From Gemmatimonadota bacterium (GTDB lineage Bacteria > Gemmatimonadota > Gemmatimonadetes > Gemmatimonadales > Gemmatimonadaceae), in contig JADJAD010000019.1 in assembly GCA_016704465.1 (NCBI GenBank), positions 62,001-126,000 of the forward strand: a stretch of DNA of 64,000 nucleotides, read 5' to 3'. Below the pieces are notes generated by a model, which saw only the letters and a program-made list of their open reading frames with translations, had not been told where the DNA came from and did not search any database. The position numbers were made by a program, and so were the translations under genes. Positions 10,209 through 19,835 of the stretch are shown piece by piece. Within the stretch, counting starts at the first letter, position 1. Each line of letters opens with the position of its first letter.

Positions 10209-10308
10209 GGCACGAGCGATCAGGGACGCCGGTGCAGCGCGACGCCCCGCGGTTTCGACGCGCGGGGCCGAGCAGACGATGTGTACACCGACCGTGTCGC
10301 GGGTGAGC

Positions 10309-11938
10309 ATGTACCTCCCGTCGATCATCAGCACCTGGCCGAGCGCGCTCCTCTTCGCGGCGGTTGTCTCCGCCTGCTCGTCCCCCCCGGCCGACGATCC
10401 CCGCGGCGGTCCCCGCGGCGTCCTACGACCCGGTGCGCGACCTCGGCGCCCTCTACCACGACGTGCAGATGGCGCGTGTCTTCGAGGACTCCAAGACCTT
10501 CGCCGACGCGGTCCCGCGCCAGGCGCCGGAGGAACTGGTGGCGATCTACGCCGCGAAGAAGGGGAGCGCGGGCTTTTCAATCGCCGCCTTCGCCCGCGAT
10601 CACTTCGAGATTCCGGCCGCGATCGGCGGCACGTTCGTCACCGACACGTCGCGGTCCATGGAGGACCACATCCGCGACCTGTGGCCCGTCCTGACCCGCC
10701 CGGCCGACTCCGCGCGCGCGCACTCGACGCTGCTGCCGCTTCCGGCGCCGTATGTGGTGCCGGGCGGCCGCTTCCGCGAGGTCTACTACTGGGATTCGTA
10801 CTTCACCATGCAAGGGCTGGTGGTCAGCGGCCGGACTGACCTGGTGCGCTCCATGCTCGACAACTTCGCCGGGCTGATCGAGACCGTCGGGCACATTCCC
10901 AACGGGAACCGCACCTACTACCTCGGTCGCAGCCAGCCGCCGTACTTCGCGGCGATGGTTGGGCTCTATGCGCAGGCCACCGATTCCACTCGTGCGCTCC
11001 CCTACCTTGCGGCGCTGGAGAAGGAATACGGCTTCTGGATGGAGGGGAGCGAGGCGCTGCGGCCGGGACAGGCGCACCGGCGCGTGGTGCGGCTGGCCGA
11101 CGGTGCGCTCCTCAACCGCTACTGGGACGACATGCCGGCCCCGCGCCCCGAGTCGTATCGCGAGGATTTCGCGTTAGGCGAGTCGGTCCCGCTGCCGCAG
11201 CGTGAGCGCCTGTTCCGCAACGTGCGGGCGGCCGCCGAGAGCGGGTGGGACTTCTCGAGCCGGTGGATGCGCGATCCGCGGGACCTGCGTTCGCTCGAGA
11301 CGATCGACCTCGCCCCGATAGACCTCAACAGCCTGCTCTACCACGCCGAGCGCACCATCGCGGCGTTGCGCCGGGTCCGGCACGCGGCCGGGGATCGTGA
11401 CGTGGCGGCGCGATTCGAGGCGGCAGCCGCGACTCGACGCACGGCGGTGCTCGCGAACATGTACGATGCCGGCGACGGCTTCTTCTACGACCTGCGATGG
11501 ACCACCGGAGCGCGCGTGACCGACCGGCCAACACTGGCCGCCGCCGCACCGCTCTACTTCGGCCTCGCGACCGAGGAGCAAGGGCGCGCCGTGGCAGCGC
11601 GACTGGAGCGCGATTTCCTCAAGTCCGGTGGATTCGTGAGCACCCTCGTCAACTCGGGACAGCAGTGGGACGCGCCCAATGGCTGGCCGCCGCTGCAATG
11701 GCTGTCGATGGAGGGGGTGCGGCGCTACGGACGGGGTGCGCTCGCCGACTCGGCACGGACACGATGGCTGGCGCTCAATCGCCGCACCTATGCGGCGACC
11801 GGGAAGATGACCGAGAAGTACGACGTGCTCGACGCGGGACGCGCGGCCGGCGGCGGTGAGTACCCGACGCAGGATGGCTTTGGATGGAGCAACGGGGTCG
11901 CGCTCGCGCTGGCGGCCCAGGCCGCGCGCGTGCAGTAG
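10309..11938 (+). CDS. treA: Periplasmic trehalase (GH37), apparent frameshift after signal peptide
   Basis: Hydrolyses trehalose to two glucoses outside the cytoplasm. From 10364 on, the frame encodes a complete GH37 domain with both trehalase signatures: PGGRFREVYYWDSYF near 10755-10800 and QQWDAPNGWPPLQW near 11660-11700. That frame opens only with a TTG and has no secretion signal. In the frame starting at ATG 10309 (or 10279) a good lipoprotein signal appears, LLFAAVVSACSS, running into the same region. Removing one base from the run of seven C at 10382-10388 joins the two frames. This is either a real mutation or a homopolymer error. The two upstream SSS transporters would take up the glucose. 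Confidence 0.85.
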
Positions 11939-11953
11939 CGGGACGGCTGCTCC

Positions 11954-12820
11954 CTAGAACAGCTGCCGCATCTCCTCCAGGTGCAACTCCATCTCCACCA
12001 TCAGCGTCGCCACCTGCAGGTCGGTCAGCCCGAGCTCCTCGATGACCGGATCTTCCACGATGCTCAGTGTGGGGTCGGGCTCCAGGTGAAAGCCTAGCCG
12101 GCGGGTAATCAGGTTCGCCGCCTTGACCGGGAGCACGAGACCGTGGTCCAGCAGCTTTGGCTCATGGTGCAGAAGCGCGACCTGGGCCACATCGCTGGGG
12201 AGCTTCCACGCCTCGAGCACGCGATGGCCCAGCTCGCAGTGCAGCGCGCGCATGAGTTCGTGCACGGTGGCGACCGAAAGAGCCGATACCTCCTTGCGTG
12301 AGTGCATCAGGTCGAGTGCGGACAGCACGAGCACCTTGCCGCAGTCGTGCAGGAGTCCCGCCAGGAAGGCGCGCTCCGGATCCATCCCGGTGCGCGCAGC
12401 GATGGCGCGCGCCGCGAAGGCCGAGGTCACGGAGTGATTCCACAGCACTTCCAGCACCTGGGCCTTGGCCGGGTTGCTGGTCTTGTAGTGACCCTTGAGA
12501 CCGAGCCCCATGACGATGGCCCCGATCTGGCGCTGCCCAATGCGCTGGATCGCCGTGTTGAGGCTGTCGACCCGCCCCAGCCCTCCGAAGGCCGCCGAAT
12601 TGGCGAGCCGCATGAGCGAGGTCACGATGGCGCTGTCCTGCGAGAGCAGCGTGCCGAGTGCCTTGGCGTTGGCGCTCTCGGATGACAGCAGCTCGCGGGC
12701 CTTGACGACCACCTGGGGGAGCGGCGGCAGGCTCACCTCGTCGGCATCGACCAGCTCGATGATGCGGCTGGCCAGCGAGGCGCTGGTGGCCTCGACCACG
12801 TGGGGAAGGGCGGAGTTCAT
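11954..12820 (-). CDS. HDOD domain signalling protein
   Basis: This is a 288-residue cytoplasmic protein. The ATG at 12820 overlaps the stop of the GspE-type ATPase gene (ATGA), which fixes this start. The HDOD domain spans ~25-215: LPPLPQVVVKARELL at the start, SQDSAIVTSLMRLANSAAFGG in the middle, LLHDCGKVLVLSAL with an HD dipeptide, and ALLHHEPKLL near the end. HDOD proteins are HD-GYP-related output or regulatory domains, usually without nucleotide hydrolysis, found in chemosensory, motility and stress signalling. Coupling to a type II secretion/type IV pilus ATPase suggests regulation of that machine. No receiver or GGDEF domain is attached. Confidence 0.88.
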   Translation of the reverse strand: MNSALPHVVEATSASLASRIIELVDADEVSLPPLPQVVVKARELLSSESANAKALGTLLSQDSAIVTSLMRLANSAAFGGLGRVDSLNTAIQRIGQRQIGAIVMGLGLKGHYKTSNPAKAQVLEVLWNHSVTSAFAARAIAARTGMDPERAFLAGLLHDCGKVLVLSALDLMHSRKEVSALSVATVHELMRALHCELGHRVLEAWKLPSDVAQVALLHHEPKLLDHGLVLPVKAANLITRRLGFHLEPDPTLSIVEDPVIEELGLTDLQVATLMVEMELHLEEMRQLF

Positions 12821-14874
12821 AGTTGGGCTCGTGCGATGCGGCGAATGGCATCGAGAGAACGGGGGGCGGTGTCGCGCGGCGCGTTGGTGATCACCTCGGA
12901 CAGGCTGGTGACGCCGCGGCACGCCTTCAGGAGGCCGTCTTCCTGCATGGTGAGGAACGCGGGCAGCGAACGGGCCAGGTCGCGCAGGACGCCGGACGAG
13001 GCCCGCGACAGCACTGCCTCGCGGAATGCGTCGTCGGGGACCAGCACCTCGTGAATGGCCACCCGGCCCCGGAACCCGGTGCTGGAGCAGTGCCCGCACC
13101 CCTTGCCGCGCCGCAGGGCAATCCCGGCGAGGTCGTTCCGGTCCAGGCCGAGCAGGCGAAGTTCCGAGCCCGACGGACGATGCGGGACTCGGCACTCCGT
13201 GCACAGTCGTCGCACGAGTCGTTGCGCGATGACGGCCGACAGCGTGGACGCCACCAGGAAGGGTTCGACACCGATCTCCGTCAGCCGCACGAATGCGCCG
13301 ACGGCGTCCTCGGTGTGGAAGGTGGAGAAGACCTTGTGCCCGGTGAGCGCCGCTTCGGTCGCCAGGTGCGCAGTGACCGAGTCCCGGATCTCGCCGACGA
13401 CGATGGTGTCGGGGTCCTGCCGCACGATGGCCCGCAGCGAATCGGCGAACGTGGGCCCCGTCTTCGCATTGACCGTGCACTGGATGATGCCGTCGATGAC
13501 GTACTCGACGGGCTCCTCGCAGGTGATGACCTTGCGGCTCGGATCGTTGGTGTGATGAATGAACGAGTACAGCGTGGTCGTCTTGCCGCTCCCGGTGGGC
13601 CCCACGGTCAGCACCATGCCGGCGGACGACGAGAGCACCGTTTCCCTGAGCAGCGAAAGCGCGCGGGGCTGGAAGCCGACCTGGTCCAGCGGGAGAATGC
13701 CGCGCTCGCGGTCGAGCAGTCGCATCACGACCGTCTCGCCAAAAACGGAGACGTACGTCGAGACGCGGATGTCGATCTCGCGTCCGCCGATCTTGATGTG
13801 GATCTTGCCGTCCTGGTGCAGCCGCTTCTCCGTGACGTCGATGCGCGCGAGGATCTTGATGCGCGCGACGATGCGTGCCGTGAAGTCGATCGGCAGGTCG
13901 GTGAGGTGATGCAGGATCCCGTCGATGCGAACCCGCGCCCGCACCTTGCTCGGCGTCGGCTCCACGTGCAGGTCGCTGGCCCCCATCTCCATGGCGCGCG
14001 ACAGGAGGTAGTCGACGAGCTGGATCGCTTCCTCACCCGACTCCACGGGACCGTCGTAGGCGCGATCGAGTTCGCGATACTGGATCTTGAACAGGTCGCG
14101 GTCCGACGGCATGCCACGCAGCCGCTCCAGCGTGCGCAGCGTCTCGGTGATGCGGAACGCCGTGGAGCAGAAGCGGCGAGCCCGCATCCCGTACGAGCGC
14201 TCAACCTCGCCGACCAGCGCGTCGTTTTCGGGAGCGGCAACCGTCACCTCAAGCACGCCGTCGGCGATCCGAAGCGGCAGTACCTGGTTCTTGATCAGGT
14301 ACGCGAACGGCGTCTTGCGGTATAAGTCGGTCTGGATCTCGCCGATTTCTGGCTCGATGAACGGAATGTCGAGCTTGGCGCCGACGGCGCGCAGGTACTG
14401 CTCCTCGGTAACCAGCCCGCCTTCGATCAACAGGTCACGATCCGTTCGCGACGGCTCGGCCGCCTTCGCCTGGTCGAACAGCGTCGCCGACGCCGCGTCG
14501 AGCGCGCCGTCCTCCAGCAACAGCGCGGCGAGCGACATGCGTGTGCGCCGCCGGCGCTTCACCGTCTCGAGCTGCGTAGCGCTCAGCGCGCCCATCTCGA
14601 TCAGCACGTCGTGAAGCGGGCGCGGTGTCTCGAGCCGAGCGCGGATGCGATTGGCGCGCTCGACTGCCGCTGGGCTCACCGCACCGGAGGCGAGCAGCTC
14701 CTGCTCCAACGACTCGCACCCAGCACCCGTGTAGTCCTGGGGTGCCTCGTCCTGTGCCGATGGGGAATCGGTGGCAGGATCGGCGGCGGGGCGGGGCGAC
14801 GATTTGGTGGTGGACACGGGGACGGAGAAGGGCGATGCGGGGCACGGCGTCGGAGAGATGCTGCGCCTATCCAA
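12817..14874 (-). CDS. GspE/PilB-family secretion or pilus assembly ATPase
   Basis: This is a 685-residue cytoplasmic hexameric motor ATPase. The first ~50 residues are low-complexity. Residues ~50-250 hold N-terminal GspE (MshEN-like) modules. The catalytic domain has Walker A GPTGSGKTT at ~425, an Asp box (ITCEEPVEYVIDG) at ~450, Walker B TIVVGEIRD at ~490, a His box with TGHKVFSTFHT at ~511, and a four-Cys zinc site (Cys 558, 561, 593, 596: CTEC and CGHC). These features separate it from the retraction ATPase PilT, which lacks the zinc site. No pilin, GspF or secretin gene is adjacent, so it may be an orphan copy. The next gene, an HDOD protein, overlaps its stop. Confidence 0.9.
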   Translation of the reverse strand: MDRRSISPTPCPASPFSVPVSTTKSSPRPAADPATDSPSAQDEAPQDYTGAGCESLEQELLASGAVSPAAVERANRIRARLETPRPLHDVLIEMGALSATQLETVKRRRRTRMSLAALLLEDGALDAASATLFDQAKAAEPSRTDRDLLIEGGLVTEEQYLRAVGAKLDIPFIEPEIGEIQTDLYRKTPFAYLIKNQVLPLRIADGVLEVTVAAPENDALVGEVERSYGMRARRFCSTAFRITETLRTLERLRGMPSDRDLFKIQYRELDRAYDGPVESGEEAIQLVDYLLSRAMEMGASDLHVEPTPSKVRARVRIDGILHHLTDLPIDFTARIVARIKILARIDVTEKRLHQDGKIHIKIGGREIDIRVSTYVSVFGETVVMRLLDRERGILPLDQVGFQPRALSLLRETVLSSSAGMVLTVGPTGSGKTTTLYSFIHHTNDPSRKVITCEEPVEYVIDGIIQCTVNAKTGPTFADSLRAIVRQDPDTIVVGEIRDSVTAHLATEAALTGHKVFSTFHTEDAVGAFVRLTEIGVEPFLVASTLSAVIAQRLVRRLCTECRVPHRPSGSELRLLGLDRNDLAGIALRRGKGCGHCSSTGFRGRVAIHEVLVPDDAFREAVLSRASSGVLRDLARSLPAFLTMQEDGLLKACRGVTSLSEVITNAPRDTAPRSLDAIRRIARAQL

Positions 14875-14953
14875 GTATTTTCGGACGCGCGGAGGAGAAT
14901 CTTGAGCCGGTCCTAATCCCGTCCTGCATCCCTGCCCGCCCTACTGCCCCCCG

Positions 14954-17900
14954 CTAAAGGACGATCACCAGCACGATAGCCGGACCCACGCCATCGATGA
15001 CGACCTCGATACGCGTAACGCCACGCTGGGGTCCTCCGGTGGCGACACCGGCCTTGTCGACGGTGACGACGTTGGTGTCCGCCGACGTCCAGACAGCCGC
15101 TCGGCCGCCCAAGGGGTTGCCTCCGGTCGTCCCCACCTGGTTCCCCGCCGAGTCCAACGCGGTGGCAGCCAGCGTCTGGGTCGACTTGAGTGGGATGGTC
15201 ACCACGAGCGGCGACGCAGTCACCCGAGCGATCGGGACGAGATCGGAGGTGACGAGGATCGTGTCAGCGACGGGACTGAGCCCTCCCGCCGTGGCGATGA
15301 GCAGCATTCCCGATGCCGGCGCTGCGCTCGCAGTAAGGACCGCCGACGTGGACACCGCCCCGGTTGTCGCGACGAGGCGCGAGGGGTCGCTCGTGCTCCA
15401 CGTGACGACCTCGTTCGGCATCGGCGCGCCGGCGGCATCGAAGACCTGCGCGCTCACCTGGCGCGCGTAGCGCGTGCCGACGTGAATTGACCCGGTGAGC
15501 GGCGCGATCACCACGCTCGCCGGCCCCTTCACCGACGGGGCGGTCACGCTCACCTTGGCCGAGGTCGTCACGGGCGTCGACTGGCCGGCAGAGGCCCCGC
15601 TGACGGTGATGGTCGCACCGCCCGCCGACACGCCGGCGACGATCCCGCCCTGCGAGACGGTGGCCACGACGCTGTTGTCCGTCGTCCACGTCAGGACTCG
15701 ACCGGTCAGGACGTTGCCCTTGGCATCGGTCACCGTTGCCGCGAGCGCGACCGAGCTACCCGCGGTCACCGAGGCGCTGCTCGGCGAGAGCGAGATGCTG
15801 GCGATGGGCACGTCGGCGACCGTGATGGACGCCGTCGCCCGTATGCCATCGATCGTTGCCGTGATGACCGTCGTGCCCGCGCCGACCGCACTGACCAACC
15901 CGGTGCTGCTGACAGTGGCCACCGCGGCGCTCCCCGAACTCCAGGCGATCACTCGGCCCGTGAGCGGATTCCCCGCCGAGTCGGTCGCGGTCGCGCTCAG
16001 CTGCACGGTCCCCCCGACCAGTAGCGATGCACTTGCCGGGTTGAGCTGCACCCTGGCGACCGAGACCTGAGAGACAGTCACGGTGGCGGTTCCGCGCACG
16101 CCGTCGACGGTCGCCGTCAGCTGCGCGCTGCCGGCGGCGAGGGCAGACACAAGGCCACTCGTGCTCACCGTGGCGACGGCCGGGTCGCTCGAGGTCCATG
16201 TCACCGGTCGTCCGGTCACCACGTTGCCGCCCGCGTCGAGCGCCGTCGCGCTGAGCTGCGCTGACGTGCCAACCGTCAGCTGCGGTGCGGCGGGTGCCAC
16301 CTGCACGGTGCTGACGGGGGCATTGGTGACGATGATGGAGGCTGTTCCGGTCACGCCCTCGACCGTTCCGGTGATCGTCACGATGCCGGCCGAGGTCCCG
16401 GTCACCACCCCCGAGGCGCCCACCGTGGCAATGGACGGCGCCGCCGAGCTCCAGCTCACCGCGCGCCCCGAGGGAGAGATCGGGTTGCCGGCCGCGTCCA
16501 ACATCTGCGCGGTGAGTTGCACCGTGTTTCCGGTGGTGAGGTTGGCGCTGGCCGGCGCGATCGTCACCGTCGCGATGGGGACGACCCGCACCGTGATGGC
16601 CGAGGTGCCGGTGACTCCGTCGCTGCTCGCGGTGATCGTGGCACTGCCGGGCGAGATCGCCTGCACGAGCCCCGACGCCGAGACGGCGGCGACCGCAATG
16701 TTGCTGCTGCTCCAGGTCACGACCTTGCCGGCCATGGGGCGCCCGCGCGCGTCGAGCGCGGTAGCCGTCAGCTGCTGCGTCGCTCCCTCCACCAGCGTCA
16801 CGGTGGCCGCCGACAGCTGCACCGCGACAACGACCGCGCGCGCGACGGCGATGGAGACGGTCGCGCTCACGCCCTCACTGCTGGCGATGATCAATGCCAC
16901 CCCGGGGCCGATGGCGGTGACGCGGCCGGAGGCATTCACCGTGGCGATGCTTGGCGCGCCGCTGAGCCATGACACCACCCGACCCGTCAGCACGCGTCCC
17001 TGCGCGTCGAGCGGGCGCGCCGAGAGCTGCAACGTATCGCCCTCGAGCAGCGCGGCGCTGTCGGGGGCCACCTCCAGCGAGGCGACGGGGATCGGCGTCA
17101 CGGTGACGACGGCAGCGCCGGTCCGCCCTTCGGCCGAGGCCGAAATGCGCGCCTGTCCGGCTGCGACCGCGGTCACGACTCCGGTCCCGTCGACCGTCGC
17201 AATGCTCGGCGCATCGCTGGACCAGCTCACGGCCCGTCCATCGAGCAGCGCCCCCGTCGAGTCCGTGACTCGGGCGACCAGCTGTGCCGTCTGGCGAACG
17301 GAGACCGTCGCCACCGCTGGGACGATCGAGACAGCGGCGACCGGGACCGGCGTCACCGTCACCCGTGCCGTGGCCGAGCGCCCTTCGCTGGTCACCGTGA
17401 TCGTCGTGGCGCCGGGGGCGAAGGCGATGACCAGGCCGGTCGAGGAGACGCTGGCCGCGCTCGGGGCGCTGCTGCTCCAGGTGATGGTGCGTCCGGTGAG
17501 CGCCCTGCCGCCCGCGTCCCGTGGCTGGGCCATCAGCTGCAACGATTGTCCGGCCAGCACCGTCGCGGTCCCTGGGCTTAGCGTGATGCTGGCAACCGGG
17601 ACTGGTTGCACCTGGATCACGGCACTGCCCCGCACCTCGCTCGCGGACGCCGTCACGACCGTGGCGGTGATCGTCGTGCTTCCCGTCCCGCCCCCCGTGA
17701 CCACCCCCGTACCGCCGACCGACGCGACCGCCTGGCTCGACGATGACCAGGTGACCGTGCTCCCCTCGACCACCGCGCCGGTGGCATCGAGCACCGCGGC
17801 GGTGAGCGACGTCGAAGCGCCGACCAGGATCGTCGAGGCTGGTGGCGTGACCAGGACCTGCGAGGCTTCCCGCGCGAGCACCGTGACCGGGATGCGCTGC

Positions 17901-18250
17901 GACGAGCCGCCGCTGCTCACGGCGATCTCGGCCGATCCCGCGATGACGCTGGTGACGATGCCGCCCTGTGTCACGGTCGCGACCGCCGCATTCGACGTCG
18001 ACCAGAAGAGCCTGCGCGCCACGGGGTTCCCCGCGGCGTCGAGGGCGCGGGCGCTGACCGCCTTCGTCTCACCGATCGAGAGGGAGAGCGTCGACGGCGC
18101 GGCTACTACGCGGTCGACGGCCGGGGCGCTGGACGAGGTGGAATCGCCGCACGAGAGTACGACGAGGAGACTAGCGGTCAGCAGCAACCGGTGGGCGACC
18201 GAGCGGACGGCGCTGTCGCTGCCGTCCCCGCGTGGTGTATACGGGAGCAT
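14954..18250 (-). CDS. Giant surface lipoprotein of 12 Ig-like (BIG2) repeats
   Basis: This is a 1,098-residue protein. The ATG at 18250 gives a lipoprotein signal (LLLTASLLVVLSCGDS); an alternative upstream start adds 16 residues without a better signal. After the lipidated Cys the whole protein is about 12 tandem ~85-residue BIG2-type Ig-like domains. Each begins like VASITLSPGTATVLAGQ, passes through a conserved WSSS.P..A.V..TG.V box and ends like TATVTVTPVP. Repeats 3-9 are the most alike. Repeats 11 and 12 are divergent and may cap the stalk. No catalytic domain, LPXTG motif or C-terminal membrane anchor is seen, so it should be a rod-like lipoprotein used for adhesion or for holding a partner. 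Confidence 0.9.
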   Translation of the reverse strand: MLPYTPRGDGSDSAVRSVAHRLLLTASLLVVLSCGDSTSSSAPAVDRVVAAPSTLSLSIGETKAVSARALDAAGNPVARRLFWSTSNAAVATVTQGGIVTSVIAGSAEIAVSSGGSSQRIPVTVLAREASQVLVTPPASTILVGASTSLTAAVLDATGAVVEGSTVTWSSSSQAVASVGGTGVVTGGGTGSTTITATVVTASASEVRGSAVIQVQPVPVASITLSPGTATVLAGQSLQLMAQPRDAGGRALTGRTITWSSSAPSAASVSSTGLVIAFAPGATTITVTSEGRSATARVTVTPVPVAAVSIVPAVATVSVRQTAQLVARVTDSTGALLDGRAVSWSSDAPSIATVDGTGVVTAVAAGQARISASAEGRTGAAVVTVTPIPVASLEVAPDSAALLEGDTLQLSARPLDAQGRVLTGRVVSWLSGAPSIATVNASGRVTAIGPGVALIIASSEGVSATVSIAVARAVVVAVQLSAATVTLVEGATQQLTATALDARGRPMAGKVVTWSSSNIAVAAVSASGLVQAISPGSATITASSDGVTGTSAITVRVVPIATVTIAPASANLTTGNTVQLTAQMLDAAGNPISPSGRAVSWSSAAPSIATVGASGVVTGTSAGIVTITGTVEGVTGTASIIVTNAPVSTVQVAPAAPQLTVGTSAQLSATALDAGGNVVTGRPVTWTSSDPAVATVSTSGLVSALAAGSAQLTATVDGVRGTATVTVSQVSVARVQLNPASASLLVGGTVQLSATATDSAGNPLTGRVIAWSSGSAAVATVSSTGLVSAVGAGTTVITATIDGIRATASITVADVPIASISLSPSSASVTAGSSVALAATVTDAKGNVLTGRVLTWTTDNSVVATVSQGGIVAGVSAGGATITVSGASAGQSTPVTTSAKVSVTAPSVKGPASVVIAPLTGSIHVGTRYARQVSAQVFDAAGAPMPNEVVTWSTSDPSRLVATTGAVSTSAVLTASAAPASGMLLIATAGGLSPVADTILVTSDLVPIARVTASPLVVTIPLKSTQTLAATALDSAGNQVGTTGGNPLGGRAAVWTSADTNVVTVDKAGVATGGPQRGVTRIEVVIDGVGPAIVLVIVL

Positions 18251-18430
18251 GAACGCACAATGGGCAGGGCGGGCGAATCGGGCAAGTGGGGCGCGCACGC
18301 CACGCTCGTCGCGGCAGATTTTGTCCCCCTCGAGAGAGAGGCGCGCTGCGCCATGATGGAGTACGTACCGACCTCGAGGGACGGTCGAGCGCTCCTGACG
18401 CTGCCGCAGACGCCCGATGGCTCTCGCCGG

Positions 18431-19431
18431 CTACCCCCGCTCGAAGGCGGCGTCGAATCGCACCCCGCTGGGCGCGAAATCCTTTGCCTTGACCCGCTCG
18501 CACGCCTCCCGGGCCCCGAATTCGCGATCCATCCCGATGTCCTCCCACTCCACCGAGAGAGGACCCGTGTAACCGACACGGTTGAGCCCGCGCACGATCC
18601 CCTCGAAGTCGACGCGCCCGCGGCCGATCGAGCGGAACTCCCAGTGTCGGTCGCGATGACCGAACTCCAGGTGCCCCCCAAACACGCCGCTGCGCGTGGG
18701 GACCTCGCTCCACCACACGTCCTTCATGTGCGCGTGATAGATGCGATGGCCGAACGTCTCGATGAAGGCGACGTAGTCGACCCCTGATACGCGAAGTGAG
18801 ACGGATCGTAGTTGAAGCCGAACGCGGGGCGATACGCAATCGCCTCCAGCGTGCGCCGAGCGCTGGAGATGTCGAAGGCAATCTCCGTCGGGTGGACCTC
18901 GAGCGCGAAGCGAACGCCCACTTCGTCGAACACGTCGAGGATCGGGTTCCAGCGATCGGCGAAGTCGCGGTAGCCGGCGTCGATGGATTCCGGTGGCACT
19001 GGTGGAAAGGAGTAGAGCAGCGGCCAGATGCTCGACCCGGTGAACCCCGGCACGACCGATACGCCCAGTCGCGCGGCGGCTCGCGCCGTGCCCTGCATCT
19101 CCTCGGCGGCGCGTCGCTGCACGCCGTCCGCCCCGCCGTCGCCCCACACACGCGGCGGGAGGATCGACTTGTGCCGGTCGTCGATGCGGTCACAGACCGC
19201 CTGGCCGACCAGATGGTTGCTGATGGCATGCACCTGCAGCCCGTGCTTTGCCAGCAGGTCGCGACGTCCCTGGCAGTAGCCGTCCTCGCCGAGCGCGCGC
19301 GCCACGTCGAAGTGGTCACCCCAGCAGGCCAGCTCGAGGCCATCGTAGCCCCAGCTGGCGGCCTTCGCCGCGAGCACTGCGAGTGGAAGGTCGGCCCACT
19401 GGCCGGTGAAGAGGGTGACGGGACGGGGCAT
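18431..19431 (-). pseudogene. Sugar phosphate isomerase/epimerase (TIM barrel), single frameshift
   Basis: Two adjacent minus-strand frames together make one ~333-residue AP-endonuclease-2/IolE-like TIM barrel. The first runs from ATG 19431 (MPRPVTLFTGQWADLPLAV) to FNYDPSHFAYQG. The second continues with VDYVAFIETFGHRIYHAHMKD and ends in FAPSGVRFDAAFERG. The break lies in the G run read on the minus strand (forward C run about 18783-18786), where one extra G would restore VDYVAF directly after AYQG. Both halves are well conserved, so a sequencing error or very recent mutation is more likely than old decay. Metal ligands typical of the family (Glu of LEVHP, Asp of NYDPSH, His of YHAHMKD) are all present. 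It follows the Gfo/Idh gene on the same strand, a common pairing in sugar or inositol catabolism. Confidence 0.8.
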
Positions 19432-19545
19432 CGTTAGGTGAGGTGGAGAGGGTGTGGGGGTCGACGGCGCGATGCGTCAATGACCGGAAGTAGTTCGCGA
19501 GGCGCGTTGTAGAAGTGACGCTGCTGATCGCGTGAGGTCGTGCGA

Positions 19546-19611
19546 CTCCGTGTCCTCTGCGTCCTCTGCGGTAAAAAGCAGTTAACCACAGAGGACACAG
19601 AGGTCACAGAG
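19546..19611. repeat. Extragenic long hairpin, copy 1
   Basis: Two 27-nt arms (19546-19572 and 19585-19611) are near-complementary, with four differences, and enclose an A-rich 12-nt loop (19573-19584). The arms are built from repeated CCTCTG(C/T)GT units. The loop core TAAAAAGC is shared with copy 2 about 145 bp away. It lies between the Gfo/Idh gene and the isomerase gene. Confidence 0.8.
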
Positions 19612-19689
19612 AGCTGGACTCGAGGGAAGGGCGTTGTCCCAAGGTGTTCCGCGGGTGTGATGTCGAACATCGGGTCCTCCGCGCCATGA

Positions 19690-19756
19690 CTCTGCGTCCT
19701 CTGCGTCCTCTGCGGTAAAAAGCTGTTGAACCGCAGAGGACGCAGAGGACGCAGAG
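19690..19756. repeat. Extragenic long hairpin, copy 2 (perfect 27-bp stem)
   Basis: The arms at 19690-19716 and 19730-19756 are perfectly complementary over 27 bp around a 13-nt loop. Each arm is about three copies of the nonamer CCTCTGCGT. It is the same element as copy 1, with the same TAAAAAGC loop start, so it looks like a small dispersed REP/MITE-like palindrome. It could also act as a transcription or mRNA-stability barrier between the two minus-strand genes. Confidence 0.85.
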
Positions 19757-19835
19757 GCTCGGATGAGACGGCTCATTGCGGTCGCATGATGTTCGGCGAG
19801 GAATCGGAAGCCATGCGCCTCGAAGTCCGCTCCCC

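Noticed and set aside
8550..10580. Long minus-strand open frame opposite the SGLT-like gene
   Set aside because: The composition (Arg/Glu/Asp/His-rich, no hydrophobic core) is typical of antisense frames in high-GC DNA.
16083..18356. Long plus-strand open frame opposite the Ig-repeat lipoprotein
   Set aside because: It is antisense to the repeats and shows the same periodic composition only because the repeats are periodic; no signal or domain is present.
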